Shown here: positions 1 through 5,798 of the stretch, in pieces
Numbering within the stretch: the stretch's first letter is position 1
Layout of the letters: every line of letters begins with the position of its first letter
Source of the DNA: a virus
DNA length: 38,020 bases
Reading direction: 5' to 3' (one strand)
IMG/VR virus record: IMGVR_UViG_3300030109_002694
Coordinates: 1-38,020 of that record
Notes under the pieces: model-generated
Seen by the model: only the letters and a program-made list of their open reading frames with translations
Told to the model about the DNA's origin: nothing
The model's database searches: none
Translations under genes and position numbers: made by a program

Positions 1-44
1 CCAACTACCAGACAGTAGAAGAATTGAGGATGGCTAATGATTAA
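1..44 (+). CDS. 3' end of replication initiator gene (partial)
   Basis: The first complete codon starts at position 3 and encodes the last 13 residues (ending RMAND, stop 42-44) of the same protein encoded in full at 36785-37465. It is cut by the window start, not a pseudogene. The next gene starts at 37 and overlaps it by 8 nt, exactly as in the right-hand copy. Confidence 0.85.
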   Translation, partial: NYQTVEELRMAND

Positions 45-438
45 ACTGGGTGATGCTATGCGACCACTTACAAGTAAGTTTGATATTGATTTAAGCTTAG
101 GCGAGAAGTATGAAGACTCTATTGCTCAGATATTAACCATATCCAAGATAGAAGTAAAAGCAGAAATAGATAAGTGGAGAGATACAGGCAACATAGCTAT
201 AGAGATTAGATGTAATGGAAAGCTATCTGGATTATCTGTAACCAAAGCAGACCACTGGTGTCATGTTTTATCTTACAAGAATGAAATTAAAATGGTATTA
301 ATATTCCCTATAAATGAACTTAAAAGAATAGTTAGGGAGCTAGTAGACAAAAAACAAGCTAAGGTAGTTATGGGTGGTGATAATAATAAATCACAGCTCG
401 TACTGGTACCCTTAGATAAACTGAAAGGAGTAGCATGA
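37..438 (+). CDS. PD-(D/E)XK nuclease-like protein (left copy)
   Basis: 133 aa. The central segment has the arrangement of a PD-(D/E)XK nuclease fold: a helix with acidic residues (GEKYEDSIAQIL, about residues 22-33), a strand with an E-V-K triad (IEVKAEID, about 38-45), then a TGNIAIEI strand and a GLSVTKADHW segment seen in many small phage nuclease-like proteins. I recognise the pattern rather than a named family, so the catalytic role is inferred. The gene overlaps the replication gene end by 8 nt and is coupled to the next gene through an ATGA overlap, placing it in the replication/recombination operon. A near-identical version lies at 37458-37859. Confidence 0.6.
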   Translation: MIKLGDAMRPLTSKFDIDLSLGEKYEDSIAQILTISKIEVKAEIDKWRDTGNIAIEIRCNGKLSGLSVTKADHWCHVLSYKNEIKMVLIFPINELKRIVRELVDKKQAKVVMGGDNNKSQLVLVPLDKLKGVA

Positions 439-533
439 GATATAGAGATGAATTAGAGCTAATGGTAATGATAGGAATACTAGTATTAGGAACTACTGTG
501 CTTGTAGTGTTAGTGAGGTCAGCATGGATATAA
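435..533 (+). CDS. Small single-span membrane protein (left copy)
   Basis: 32 aa. It starts in an ATGA overlap with the upstream stop and has a strong ribosome binding site (AAGGAGTAGC ending directly before ATG). The protein has a charged N-terminus (MRYRDELEL) followed by one hydrophobic segment of about 20 residues (MVMIGILVLGTTVLVVLV) and a short tail, so it is a probable inner-membrane microprotein. The other copy at 37856-37954 keeps the frame and the hydrophobic character despite seven base changes (M10I, V11I, L18V, T21I, V25M), which supports it being a real gene. Function unknown. Confidence 0.65.
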   Translation: MRYRDELELMVMIGILVLGTTVLVVLVRSAWI

Positions 534-880
534 TGAAAAAAATTGAAGAGATATATCCAGAGTGTACAGATGCCTTAATGAATAACTTTGATAGAGCATA
601 CGACCTTTGGGCGAGAAAACAGTCAGACTACGGTGACTCTAATATCCGACTTGGGCTTGACCTAAACTCCTCCTCATCCGAGCGTTCGCAAAACAATAGG
701 TTAGCCCAGTTGGGTGTAGTTATAAGGCTAAATGACAAAATAAGCAGATTAATAAACCTGTATAAGAAAAACATGGAAGATACATCTGCTGTAACAGAAT
801 CAATAGAAGACACAGCTCTTGATATAATGAACTACGCTAATATGCTGATGGTATTGCGTCAAAATAAGTGGGGTAAATAA
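524..880 (+). CDS. DUF1599/Nmad1-like nucleotide-modification associated protein
   Basis: 118 aa, starting at ATG with a GTGAGG ribosome binding site and overlapping the microprotein by 10 nt. It shows the family pattern of an aromatic/acidic first helix, a K-x-x-DYG motif (RKQSDYG, about residues 31-37), then a helix with DKISRLINLYK and a final helix with ESIEDTALDIMNYANM. These features match the DUF1599 (nucleotide modification associated domain 1) family, related to MazG-like all-alpha folds. Such proteins are proposed to act on nucleotides or modified bases, but the reaction is not established. No DNA-modifying enzyme was seen nearby, so its partner may be of host origin. Confidence 0.65.
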   Translation: MDIMKKIEEIYPECTDALMNNFDRAYDLWARKQSDYGDSNIRLGLDLNSSSSERSQNNRLAQLGVVIRLNDKISRLINLYKKNMEDTSAVTESIEDTALDIMNYANMLMVLRQNKWGK

Positions 881-881
881 A

Positions 882-1160
882 ATGACAATTAAAGACTTTA
901 GAAAACTAGATAATGGTGGCAAGGTAAAGGGTTTCATGACTATCGTAACAAGCGAGGGTTTTGAAATGAAGAACTTTAAGCTGATTGAAGGAGCTAATGG
1001 TTTATTTGTTGGTGCACCTAGCCAGAAAGGTACTGACAAAGAGGGAAACGAGAAGTGGTATGATATGGTGTGGATTCCTAAAGAACTAAATGAACAGCTT
1101 GTAGACCTTGTTGCTAATGAGGTAGACATGAACCAAGAGTCAAACCCTGTACCATTTTAA
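882..1160 (+). CDS. SpoVG-like nucleic-acid-binding protein
   Basis: 92 aa. The core (GKVKGFMTIVTSEGFEMKNFK followed by LIEGANGLFVGAPSQK) resembles the SpoVG family, whose members bind DNA or RNA; the phrase on GLFV and a P-S-x-K turn is its most characteristic stretch. The protein ends with NPVPF, which resembles the C-terminal tip (IPF) by which bacterial single-stranded DNA-binding proteins recruit partners; this second resemblance is my inference. It sits in the replication operon two nt after the Nmad1-like gene, and no other SSB candidate is visible in the genome, so a role in coating or handling single-stranded DNA is plausible. Confidence 0.6.
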   Translation: MTIKDFRKLDNGGKVKGFMTIVTSEGFEMKNFKLIEGANGLFVGAPSQKGTDKEGNEKWYDMVWIPKELNEQLVDLVANEVDMNQESNPVPF

Positions 1161-1420
1161 TGTGGACAGGGACAACCACAAGGGGTAAAGTTGTGTATGT
1201 ACAGAGAGAAGAACTAGAAAAGGCACACTCTAAAATAATGGAGCAAAATAAACAGCTCTTGAAAAAGATTAGTGAAATGTCTATATTATGGGAGCAAACA
1301 TTAAACATACTTCTGTCATATAATCCGAAACTAGCAGAACAAACCAAAGAAGAGTTGGAGAAGATTAATGAACAGACAAACGATATCAACGATAAATCCA
1401 GAAGCGATATTCCTGGATGA
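1160..1420 (+). CDS. Coiled-coil protein of unknown function
   Basis: 86 aa, starting in a TAATG overlap with the previous stop, with no clear ribosome binding site, so probably translated by coupling. After a short N-terminus (MWTGTTTRGKVVYV) the chain is almost wholly helical with heptad-like spacing (REELEKAHSKIMEQNKQLL), consistent with a coiled coil. The 3' part overlaps the next gene by 53 nt. I do not recognise a family. Confidence 0.6.
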   Translation: MWTGTTTRGKVVYVQREELEKAHSKIMEQNKQLLKKISEMSILWEQTLNILLSYNPKLAEQTKEELEKINEQTNDINDKSRSDIPG

Positions 1421-1631
1421 TGCTTTTGACCAAGCAATCCTAGGCGTAGCAAATGACGCTGATGGAGACCTTGTTGCAGTATATAGCCAGAAGCAATGTA
1501 TTAGTATTTTAAACGTAGATGGCATACAAGATGAGGACTTTGATTTTTTATGGGCTACGTTTATAGAAACATCCAGAGGTAAGGGAGCTCCAATAATATT
1601 CACAGAGCTATGGGATTTCTGTGAACACTAA
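1368..1631 (+). CDS. Small conserved phage protein, unknown function
   Basis: 87 aa; ATG preceded by GTTGGAG at good spacing although the start lies within the previous gene. The sequence contains FLDDAFDQAILGVA, followed by AVYSQKQCISIL and APIIF, a pattern I associate with small acidic proteins found in many marine and enteric phages (D-A-I-x-G-V-A ... Y-x-x-x-K-C-I-x-I-L). No biochemical role is known to me. It lies in a run of densely overlapping early genes. Confidence 0.6.
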   Translation: MNRQTISTINPEAIFLDDAFDQAILGVANDADGDLVAVYSQKQCISILNVDGIQDEDFDFLWATFIETSRGKGAPIIFTELWDFCEH

Positions 1632-1812
1632 AACATGGAAGCTAATACAATACTGGAGAAAAAAATATAACTCAACACCTAATGGCTGGGCAGTAGCATA
1701 TATGGTAGGTGAGGAGTATGTATCAGAAGTAAGTAAGCAATCACCATCAAAAAGAAATGTCAAGAGTAATAAGAAGACTAAAGAACCAGCCTTTGACTTG
1801 CAAGATGTGTAA
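1621..1812 (+). CDS. Small basic protein, unknown function
   Basis: 63 aa starting at GTG, overlapping the previous stop by 11 nt. The N-terminal half is aromatic (WKLIQYWRKKY), the C-terminal half rich in Lys and Ser. No family recognised. The 56-nt overlap with the next frame means one of the two starts may be misplaced. Confidence 0.45.
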   Translation: MNTKTWKLIQYWRKKYNSTPNGWAVAYMVGEEYVSEVSKQSPSKRNVKSNKKTKEPAFDLQDV

Positions 1813-1942
1813 AGCCTACACGCTTGGTAAGCCAGTTTACGAGTATGAGTTTTGGGGTGACCCAGAGCCAATAAAAATATGCCAAAAATGTGCAAAGAGA
1901 GAGCATGGAAGTAGAAATAAAAAACCACTGCCAGAATTATAG
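1757..1942 (+). CDS. Small zinc-ribbon-like CxxC protein
   Basis: 61 aa with two CxxC pairs (CKMC near residue 15 and CQKC near residue 42) separated by about 24 residues, including an aromatic stretch (YEYEFWG). This is a typical spacing for a zinc ribbon. It is probably a metal-binding accessory factor, perhaps for nucleic acids or protein contacts; no family name can be given. It overlaps the preceding gene by 56 nt and the following 46-aa gene by 38 nt. Confidence 0.5.
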   Translation: MSRVIRRLKNQPLTCKMCKAYTLGKPVYEYEFWGDPEPIKICQKCAKREHGSRNKKPLPEL

Positions 1943-2045
1943 GGAAGCAGAGATGCTTTCAAGTCGAAAAGGAGAATCGAGGAAGGGCAAATTGTTAACA
2001 GGAGCTGTTTATAATTTGGTGCAAACCTTCCTCTTGACTCCATGA
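1905..2045 (+). CDS. 46-aa hypothetical protein
   Basis: Short frame starting MEVEIKNHCQNYREAEML and ending FLLTP. It is supported by an ATGA overlap (stop 2043-2045, next ATG 2042) and by the absence of any other frame that fills this stretch. An AGAGAG stretch precedes the ATG. The middle is basic (SSRKGESRKGK), the end hydrophobic. Function unknown; it could also be spurious. Confidence 0.45.
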   Translation: MEVEIKNHCQNYREAEMLSSRKGESRKGKLLTGAVYNLVQTFLLTP

Positions 2046-2290
2046 TAACAATGTTATCCATATACGTCCCACTGATTTTCACACTACACACAACACATGA
2101 ACTATATAATTTTAATAACCCCAGAATTGACCCCAGAGGTACTTACGTCCTACTACAATGGGAGCCAGATGATTTTTACGCAGATGTAAATAGTATTCAT
2201 AGACCATACTTAAAGGCTAAAGCAGATAACTACTTCAAACGAAAAGCAAGGATAAAATATTGGCAAAGAAAACAGCTAGGCAGAGAGTAG
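2042..2290 (+). CDS. 82-aa hypothetical protein with hydrophobic N-terminus
   Basis: Starts in the ATGA overlap with the preceding small gene. Residues 1-16 (MITMLSIYVPLIFTLH) are hydrophobic; the central part contains RGTYVLLQWEPDDFY and the C-terminus is basic (YFKRKARIKYWQRKQ). No family recognised. The end overlaps the TTG start of the NinG-like gene by 31 nt. Confidence 0.45.
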   Translation: MITMLSIYVPLIFTLHTTHELYNFNNPRIDPRGTYVLLQWEPDDFYADVNSIHRPYLKAKADNYFKRKARIKYWQRKQLGRE

Positions 2291-2658
2291 TAAAAAGACT
2301 GGATGATGTTACATCCAAATATATTAGAGAGCGTGATGCAAAGTGCGTCCAATGCCAGACCACTGAAAACCTCACTAATGGGCACGTCTTCTCCAGAAGG
2401 TCGTACTCCACACGTTGGGACATATCTAAAGATGGCAATTGTCATACTCAGTGCTGGGGTTGCAACTTTAAGCATTCTAAAGATAATTACGATTATTTTA
2501 AATGGTATGTAGATAAGTTCTCTAAGGATACGTTTGAGAACCTACGCTTTAGATACAAAGAGACTAAGAAGTATACTACAATAGAATTAGAGGAGTTGTA
2601 TGAGGAACTAACCTTAGCATATAAGGAGTTACTAAGTGAAAACCAGACTAACCAATAA
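2260..2658 (+). CDS. NinG/Rap-like HNH recombination endonuclease
   Basis: 132 aa. It has a C29-x-x-C32 pair, a G41-H42 motif in a GHVFSRR segment, an STRWD motif and a second C65-x-x-C68-N69 motif (TQCWGCN), the layout of NinG/Rap-type phage proteins with a zinc-stabilised HNH fold. Lambda Rap (NinG) cleaves D-loops and Holliday junctions during phage recombination, and its place in the replication operon fits such a role. The start is TTG at 2260 with an AGGA 7 nt upstream; no ATG in frame would keep the first zinc pair. The C-terminal third is a charged helix. Confidence 0.75.
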   Translation: MAKKTARQRVVKRLDDVTSKYIRERDAKCVQCQTTENLTNGHVFSRRSYSTRWDISKDGNCHTQCWGCNFKHSKDNYDYFKWYVDKFSKDTFENLRFRYKETKKYTTIELEELYEELTLAYKELLSENQTNQ

Positions 2659-2842
2659 AGATAGGATAATTGATTCATTAGAGGCTACCCTAAGAGACCT
2701 AGAGATAAGAGCTTGTTGGGTCGGTTTAAAGGCTACAGAGATGAACTACACGCAGAAGCTAGAGTACGTTATGGCATTCTGGACCGTTAGCAAGGAAACA
2801 GCAGAGAAGGCATTGTATAGTGACAAAACTATCAGCCAGTGA
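2636..2842 (+). CDS. 68-aa helical hypothetical protein
   Basis: Starts at GTG within the end of the NinG-like gene and overlaps the next gene by 23 nt. Predicted mostly helical (DRIIDSLEATLRDLEIR) with a conserved-looking aromatic stretch (YVMAFWTVSKETAEKAL) that could be a small helix-turn-helix, though no confident family match can be made. Function unknown. Confidence 0.5.
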   Translation: MKTRLTNKDRIIDSLEATLRDLEIRACWVGLKATEMNYTQKLEYVMAFWTVSKETAEKALYSDKTISQ

Positions 2843-3251
2843 TAAGGGCTATGTAGGAGAACTATTCTGCGTCTTTTATTTGAACTTGCACAACTACTCA
2901 GCAATGATAGTTCCAAATCGTAGACCCTACGATGTAGCGATGGAACACGATGGAAAGCTTATCAAGGTGCAAGTAAAGACCAGTACCTATAAGAACCATG
3001 AGAAGAAGGGATATGATGCTGGGTACTGCTATAGCATTAACAGACGTAGTAGGATTACCAAGAACAATAAAGTCTTTCACTACTATGAGCACTACAATGA
3101 TTTTGATTGTGATATATTTGCGTTTGTCCAGCCTAGACTTTATAAGATTGCATTCTTCCATGTTAAGCAGATTGATGTGAAGTACAGAAAAATATTAAGA
3201 CCAGAACACTTTGAGGATTATCCGATTGAGAAGGCTTTGGAGTATATGTAA
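2820..3251 (+). CDS. PD-(D/E)XK endonuclease (resolvase-like)
   Basis: 143 aa starting at GTG. The motif set is typical of small PD-(D/E)XK endonucleases of the PDDEXK_5/resolvase-like type: E14 in KGYVGELFC, D38 in RRPYDVAM, and Q51-x-K53 in IKVQVKTST. The Gln in place of the usual acidic residue of the last motif is common in this group. A DNA-junction or restriction-like nuclease role is likely, and with the NinG-like protein and the exonuclease it completes a set of recombination nucleases. It is the last gene before the terminator. Confidence 0.7.
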   Translation: MTKLSASDKGYVGELFCVFYLNLHNYSAMIVPNRRPYDVAMEHDGKLIKVQVKTSTYKNHEKKGYDAGYCYSINRRSRITKNNKVFHYYEHYNDFDCDIFAFVQPRLYKIAFFHVKQIDVKYRKILRPEHFEDYPIEKALEYM

Positions 3252-3282
3252 AAAAGGGAGCCGAAGCCCCCTTTTCTATTAA
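3250..3282. terminator. Bidirectional intrinsic terminator between convergent operons
   Basis: GGGAGC and GCCCCC pair around a CGAA loop (one A/C mismatch), flanked by AAAA on the left and TTTT on the right, so both strands give a hairpin followed by a T-run. On the minus strand the loop reads TTCG closed by C-G, an exceptionally stable tetraloop, followed by six T. It lies between the stop of the + strand operon (3251) and the stop of the minus operon (3284), exactly where a shared terminator is expected. Confidence 0.85.
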
Positions 3283-3283
3283 C

Positions 3284-3388
3284 TTACCCTCTGATGTACT
3301 TAAGTGAACATATGATAAGCCCTATATAAAGAACACACAAAAGACTATGCTCAATAATATAGATGAGGTCAAACAATGATTCAGTCAT
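3284..3388 (-). CDS. 34-aa membrane microprotein
   Basis: Reads MTESLFDLIYIIEHSLLCVLYIG and then LIICSLKYIRG. It begins inside the end of the CxxC microprotein gene (8-nt overlap) and stops just before the terminator. Most of the chain is hydrophobic, consistent with one membrane span and a basic C-terminal anchor. It is the last gene of the minus operon. The size makes the call tentative, but the overlap and position support it. Confidence 0.45.
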   Translation of the reverse strand: MTESLFDLIYIIEHSLLCVLYIGLIICSLKYIRG

Positions 3389-3533
3389 CACATCTCCTAA
3401 CGGTACACTTAACACAAAGATGTAAATCAAACCCATCATCTTCAGTTTCTAGTATAGTGTGCCATTCAACATCATCACGCCACTCTTCACAATCAAAGCA
3501 TTTCTCAAAAGCAGGTAGTATAGTTAAAGCCAT
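3381..3533 (-). CDS. 50-aa CxxC zinc-binding microprotein
   Basis: Begins MALTILPAFEKCFDCEEW and ends with LCVKCTVRRCDD. Two CxxC pairs (residues 12-15 and 40-43) with an extra Cys near the end are separated by an acidic stretch, suggesting a small zinc ribbon. The start forms a TAATG overlap with the upstream 53-aa gene. No family recognised; a transcription- or translation-modulating role would be typical for such early proteins but is inference. Confidence 0.6.
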   Translation of the reverse strand: MALTILPAFEKCFDCEEWRDDVEWHTILETEDDGFDLHLCVKCTVRRCDD

Positions 3534-3694
3534 TACTCACCCCCTTGCACTATGATGTAGTAAGTATGGTTTTGTAGGTCATTTAGCTCAAGACCTACAA
3601 TAATGCATCTCATTTGCTCTAGGTCATAGCTCCCATCTATTGCTATCTTTTGAGCTTTACCAAATTCATCTATTTGTAATATTTCATATTTCAT
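3533..3694 (-). CDS. 53-aa hypothetical early protein
   Basis: Begins MKYEILQIDEFGKAQKIAID and continues with an alternation of strand-like and helical segments, ending YYIIVQGGE. The ribosome binding site is the operon's typical AAAGGAGTAGC. Its ATG overlaps the RHH gene stop (TAATG) and its own stop overlaps the next start. It is probably a compact alpha/beta microprotein of unknown function. Confidence 0.6.
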   Translation of the reverse strand: MKYEILQIDEFGKAQKIAIDGSYDLEQMRCIIVGLELNDLQNHTYYIIVQGGE

Positions 3695-3828
3695 TATGCT
3701 ACTCCTTTTAAGTAATTATCTATTATAAAGTTAATATGTTTACCTACACTGCGATGGTTCTTTTTAGCATCTTTATCAAGAGCTTTTTTAATTTCTAAGT
3801 CCATCATTACATTTACATTTTTTTTCAT
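3694..3828 (-). CDS. Ribbon-helix-helix (Arc/MetJ-type) DNA-binding protein
   Basis: 44 aa. The pattern is a short strand (KNVNVMMD), helix A (LEIKKALDKDAKKN), a turn with HRSVG, and helix B (KHINFIIDNYLK), the classic layout of ribbon-helix-helix repressors, which bind DNA as dimers through the N-terminal strand. The start at 3828 is preferred over an in-frame ATG 12 nt upstream because a GGAG sits 7 nt before it. It overlaps the TM microprotein gene by 4 nt (ATGA). It is the only clear transcription-factor candidate in the genome and may control its own operon. Confidence 0.7.
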   Translation of the reverse strand: MKKNVNVMMDLEIKKALDKDAKKNHRSVGKHINFIIDNYLKGVA

Positions 3829-3923
3829 AGTATACTCCATTTTATAAGTTTAATTAAGTAGTACCAGATGACTAGACTTGAAACAATCAAGCCTAGCCAT
3901 ACCCAACCTCTGGGGCTAATCAT
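3825..3923 (-). CDS. 32-aa single-span membrane microprotein
   Basis: Begins MISPRGWVWLGLIVSSLVIW and ends with a basic segment (LIKLIKWSIL). One membrane span of about 20 residues is flanked by polar and basic ends. It overlaps the preceding gene by 8 nt and the RHH gene by 4 nt. Function unknown. Confidence 0.5.
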   Translation of the reverse strand: MISPRGWVWLGLIVSSLVIWYYLIKLIKWSIL

Positions 3924-4113
3924 TTTTACCCCTTGTTAGTTTGATAAATTCAATGTGGCACTCTCTTAATGTGTAGTCTCTATAGTAGTCTGCCTTGAAC
4001 CTATCTCTTATTATCCAGCTCATATGTGACATCTCTGGTAAGAACCTCATAGTATAACCAAGCTCATAACCACCATCTAGTAACCATTCTTGTGCATAGT
4101 CTTTAACGTCCAT
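3916..4113 (-). CDS. 65-aa hypothetical early protein
   Basis: Starts MDVKDYAQEWLLDGGYELGY and has a perfect operon-type ribosome binding site (AAAGGAGTAGCAAATA before ATG). Aromatic and charged, likely a compact soluble protein (RFLPEMSHMSWIIRDRF, then YTLRECHIEFIKL). No family recognised. It is expressed with the ArdC operon. Confidence 0.65.
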   Translation of the reverse strand: MDVKDYAQEWLLDGGYELGYTMRFLPEMSHMSWIIRDRFKADYYRDYTLRECHIEFIKLTRGKND

Positions 4114-4127
4114 TATTTGCTACTCCT

Positions 4128-4430
4128 TTATTTAGTTAATTTTTTTGCTAGTTCTTCAATATGGCAATATGCTTGGTCGTATGTTTCATACTCAGCTCCA
4201 TAAAAGTCATCCTCATCTTCATTATAACAAAGAATCCCCTCATAAACTATCCAATCACCCTCGCCATCTGGATATCCACTTCCACATTCTCCATTGTCTA
4301 CCAATCCATTCTTTTTAATCCATTCTAAAGCTTTTTCTTTGGTGTCAAAATCCTCTTCTAAAACTGTACCTTTAGCATAGTAATTATCGCCTAGCTTTAT
4401 ATGAACTCTGTATATATCTTGATATTTCAT
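4128..4430 (-). CDS. 100-aa acidic hypothetical early protein
   Basis: The protein combines a strand-rich N-terminus (YRVHIKLGDNYYAKGTVL), a helix (TKEKALEWIKKNG) and a very acidic central part (YNEDEDDFYGAEYE), ending in a helix (EELAKKL). Strongly acidic early proteins are sometimes DNA mimics, but nothing here proves it. Ribosome binding site AAGGAGTAGCAA immediately precedes ATG. Confidence 0.65.
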   Translation of the reverse strand: MKYQDIYRVHIKLGDNYYAKGTVLEEDFDTKEKALEWIKKNGLVDNGECGSGYPDGEGDWIVYEGILCYNEDEDDFYGAEYETYDQAYCHIEELAKKLTK

Positions 4431-4451
4431 TTGCTACTCCTTTTCTGTTAA

Positions 4452-4766
4452 TTAAAATGTAAATTCGCTACCTGTTACTTCTTCAAAAGTGTAGCCTTTT
4501 TTATAATTGAATTGTTCGTTTAAAGATGCAGCTACTTTTTGTAACTCTTTTATACCCTTAACGAAATTGTGAAAATTATAAATAACTACGTAATACCTGC
4601 CCTGGCTCATATTGTTAGTGATTCCGTTGCCGTAATATTCCTGGCCATCTTTACGCTCTGCTAGAACATCGTAAGTTTTGATGCCCTGGCTGATTAGTGT
4701 TTTACATTGAATTAGCTGTCTTGCTTGTTCTTCTGTTATTCTTGTTTTTCTTTTTGCTTTAGTCAT
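4452..4766 (-). CDS. 104-aa hypothetical early protein
   Basis: I place the start at 4766 (MTKAKRKTRI) because GGAGATAGCA precedes it, matching the operon's ribosome-binding pattern; an in-frame ATG 12 nt upstream is possible. Basic N-terminus, then a helix (TEEQARQLIQCKTLIS), strands around GRYYVVIYNFHNF, and a hydrophobic-aromatic end. No family recognised. Confidence 0.6.
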   Translation of the reverse strand: MTKAKRKTRITEEQARQLIQCKTLISQGIKTYDVLAERKDGQEYYGNGITNNMSQGRYYVVIYNFHNFVKGIKELQKVAASLNEQFNYKKGYTFEEVTGSEFTF

Positions 4767-4811
4767 TGCTATCTCCATTTTAGTTAATTTTTCCTAGACC
4801 TCTCGGTTTCT

Positions 4812-4833
4812 GCACCCCCATTGTAGGAGGTGC
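4812..4833 (-). promoter_or_regulatory. RNA hairpin downstream of ardC
   Basis: On the minus strand an 8-bp stem (GCACCTCC paired with GGGGGTGC, one T-G wobble) encloses a 6-nt loop. It lies in the 81-nt space between the ardC stop and the next gene, the longest gap in the operon, and is not followed by a T-run, so it is more likely an mRNA processing or attenuation element than a terminator. The 5' arm includes CACCTCCT, identical to the anti-Shine-Dalgarno core. Confidence 0.45.
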
Positions 4834-4847
4834 TTCATCAGTAGGAT

Positions 4848-5798
4848 TTATTTTAGTATGAAATCACTAGCTTTTTCAGCTCTGCCACCAGCCCATATAA
4901 TCCAGCTAGGTTCGCTCTTTAACTTCTTAGCCCAGCCCTTGCAATAGGCAGATGTATTTTCCATAACTCTCTCAGATTCTAATCCAGCTTTATAGCATAG
5001 TATTGCACTACCAATTTCAGCAACAAGCTCTTCCTTAGAATACTCATGACTACCAAAGTAATTACTCTTTGTTAAGGTGTCTCTATTCAATCTGCTTTCA
5101 TGCCCAGTGCTGTGAACCATTTCATGAAACATGGTGCTATAAAAATGCTGTTTGCCATCCTCTTCAGTTTGACCAACTTGCAATGCTTTGTCAACAGATT
5201 GCTCGATAGTAGGAACCACAATCATGTCATCAGCTGGAGCATAGTAAGCTCTATTACCAGGCTTTTCAGTAATCTTAAGAGTTTTGTTTTTAGATTTATA
5301 GTTAGAAACTATATCATCTGCAACCTTGATTCTATCAACTGGCTCTGGCTTTTCTGGAGCTTCTGGCATCTCAATACCCTCGCATTGCTCGATATTGAAT
5401 ACAGTAAAGGTTTTAAGGATAGGTCTATTGTCGGTTACTGGAACCCCATCATCATCTAATATCACATTACCAGTAGAGTCTTTAACCTCATACTCAAAGA
5501 ACTTCCAGAATACAACTGGAGTACCCTTCTCACCACGCTTAACTGAACCACCTAGCTGTTTAGCTCCATTGTAGGTAACCCATGAATTGAACTGATAACC
5601 CTTAGACATCATAACCATAGTCAAGATGATTGTGTTAGAACCATGATAATCTTTTTTTGAATTGTAGTTATGAGGGGCACCACCAATCTCTGAACTAGCC
5701 CAAGGCTTAATCCAAGGACAGATATCTTTGTTAAGACCATCGACAATGATGTCGGTTACTTTCTTACAGATGTCTTGTGTTGTTTGTCTCTTTTTCAT
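4848..5798 (-). CDS. ArdC-type antirestriction protein with zinc metallopeptidase domain
   Basis: 316 aa. The N-terminal half (about residues 7-140, including PWIKPW, SWVTYNGAKQLGG and VKRGEKGTPVVFW) is the ssDNA-binding ArdC N-terminal domain. The C-terminal half is a zincin-like peptidase with HEMVH at 225-229, H233 and a downstream EELVAEIGSA helix (E257/E261) supplying the third ligand. ArdC proteins of plasmids and phages protect incoming DNA from host restriction. The start has an operon-type ribosome binding site with the G-rich variant GGGGGTAGC. Early position in the minus operon fits action soon after infection. Confidence 0.85.
   Translation of the reverse strand: MKKRQTTQDICKKVTDIIVDGLNKDICPWIKPWASSEIGGAPHNYNSKKDYHGSNTIILTMVMMSKGYQFNSWVTYNGAKQLGGSVKRGEKGTPVVFWKFFEYEVKDSTGNVILDDDGVPVTDNRPILKTFTVFNIEQCEGIEMPEAPEKPEPVDRIKVADDIVSNYKSKNKTLKITEKPGNRAYYAPADDMIVVPTIEQSVDKALQVGQTEEDGKQHFYSTMFHEMVHSTGHESRLNRDTLTKSNYFGSHEYSKEELVAEIGSAILCYKAGLESERVMENTSAYCKGWAKKLKSEPSWIIWAGGRAEKASDFILK

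Larger units (their letters stand above)
1..599. repeat. Left copy of imperfect terminal redundancy
   Basis: This segment aligns without gaps to 37422-38020, with 21 mismatches all lying between positions 78 and 517. In the 133-aa gene, 14 differences cause only four amino-acid changes (I29L, V87I, N93E, Q107E). The left edge falls inside the 3' end of the replication gene and the right edge of the other copy falls inside the Nmad1-like gene. This is what an overlap of a circular or circularly permuted map looks like, rather than a functional gene duplication. Sequence divergence means the two ends come from different genomes of one population, or from a real diverged tandem copy; the first is more likely. 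Confidence 0.9.

Noticed and set aside
1-599. Exact direct terminal repeat of a T7-like linear genome
   Set aside because: The two copies differ at 21 positions, and both edges cut through genes, so they are not identical packaged ends.
2303-2512. Second + strand frame inside the NinG-like gene
   Set aside because: The other frame contains the conserved zinc and GH motifs; this one is a shadow.
3694-3828. RHH protein as evidence of a temperate lifestyle
   Set aside because: No integrase, excisionase, attachment site or CI/Cro-like gene was found, and RHH regulators are common in lytic phages.
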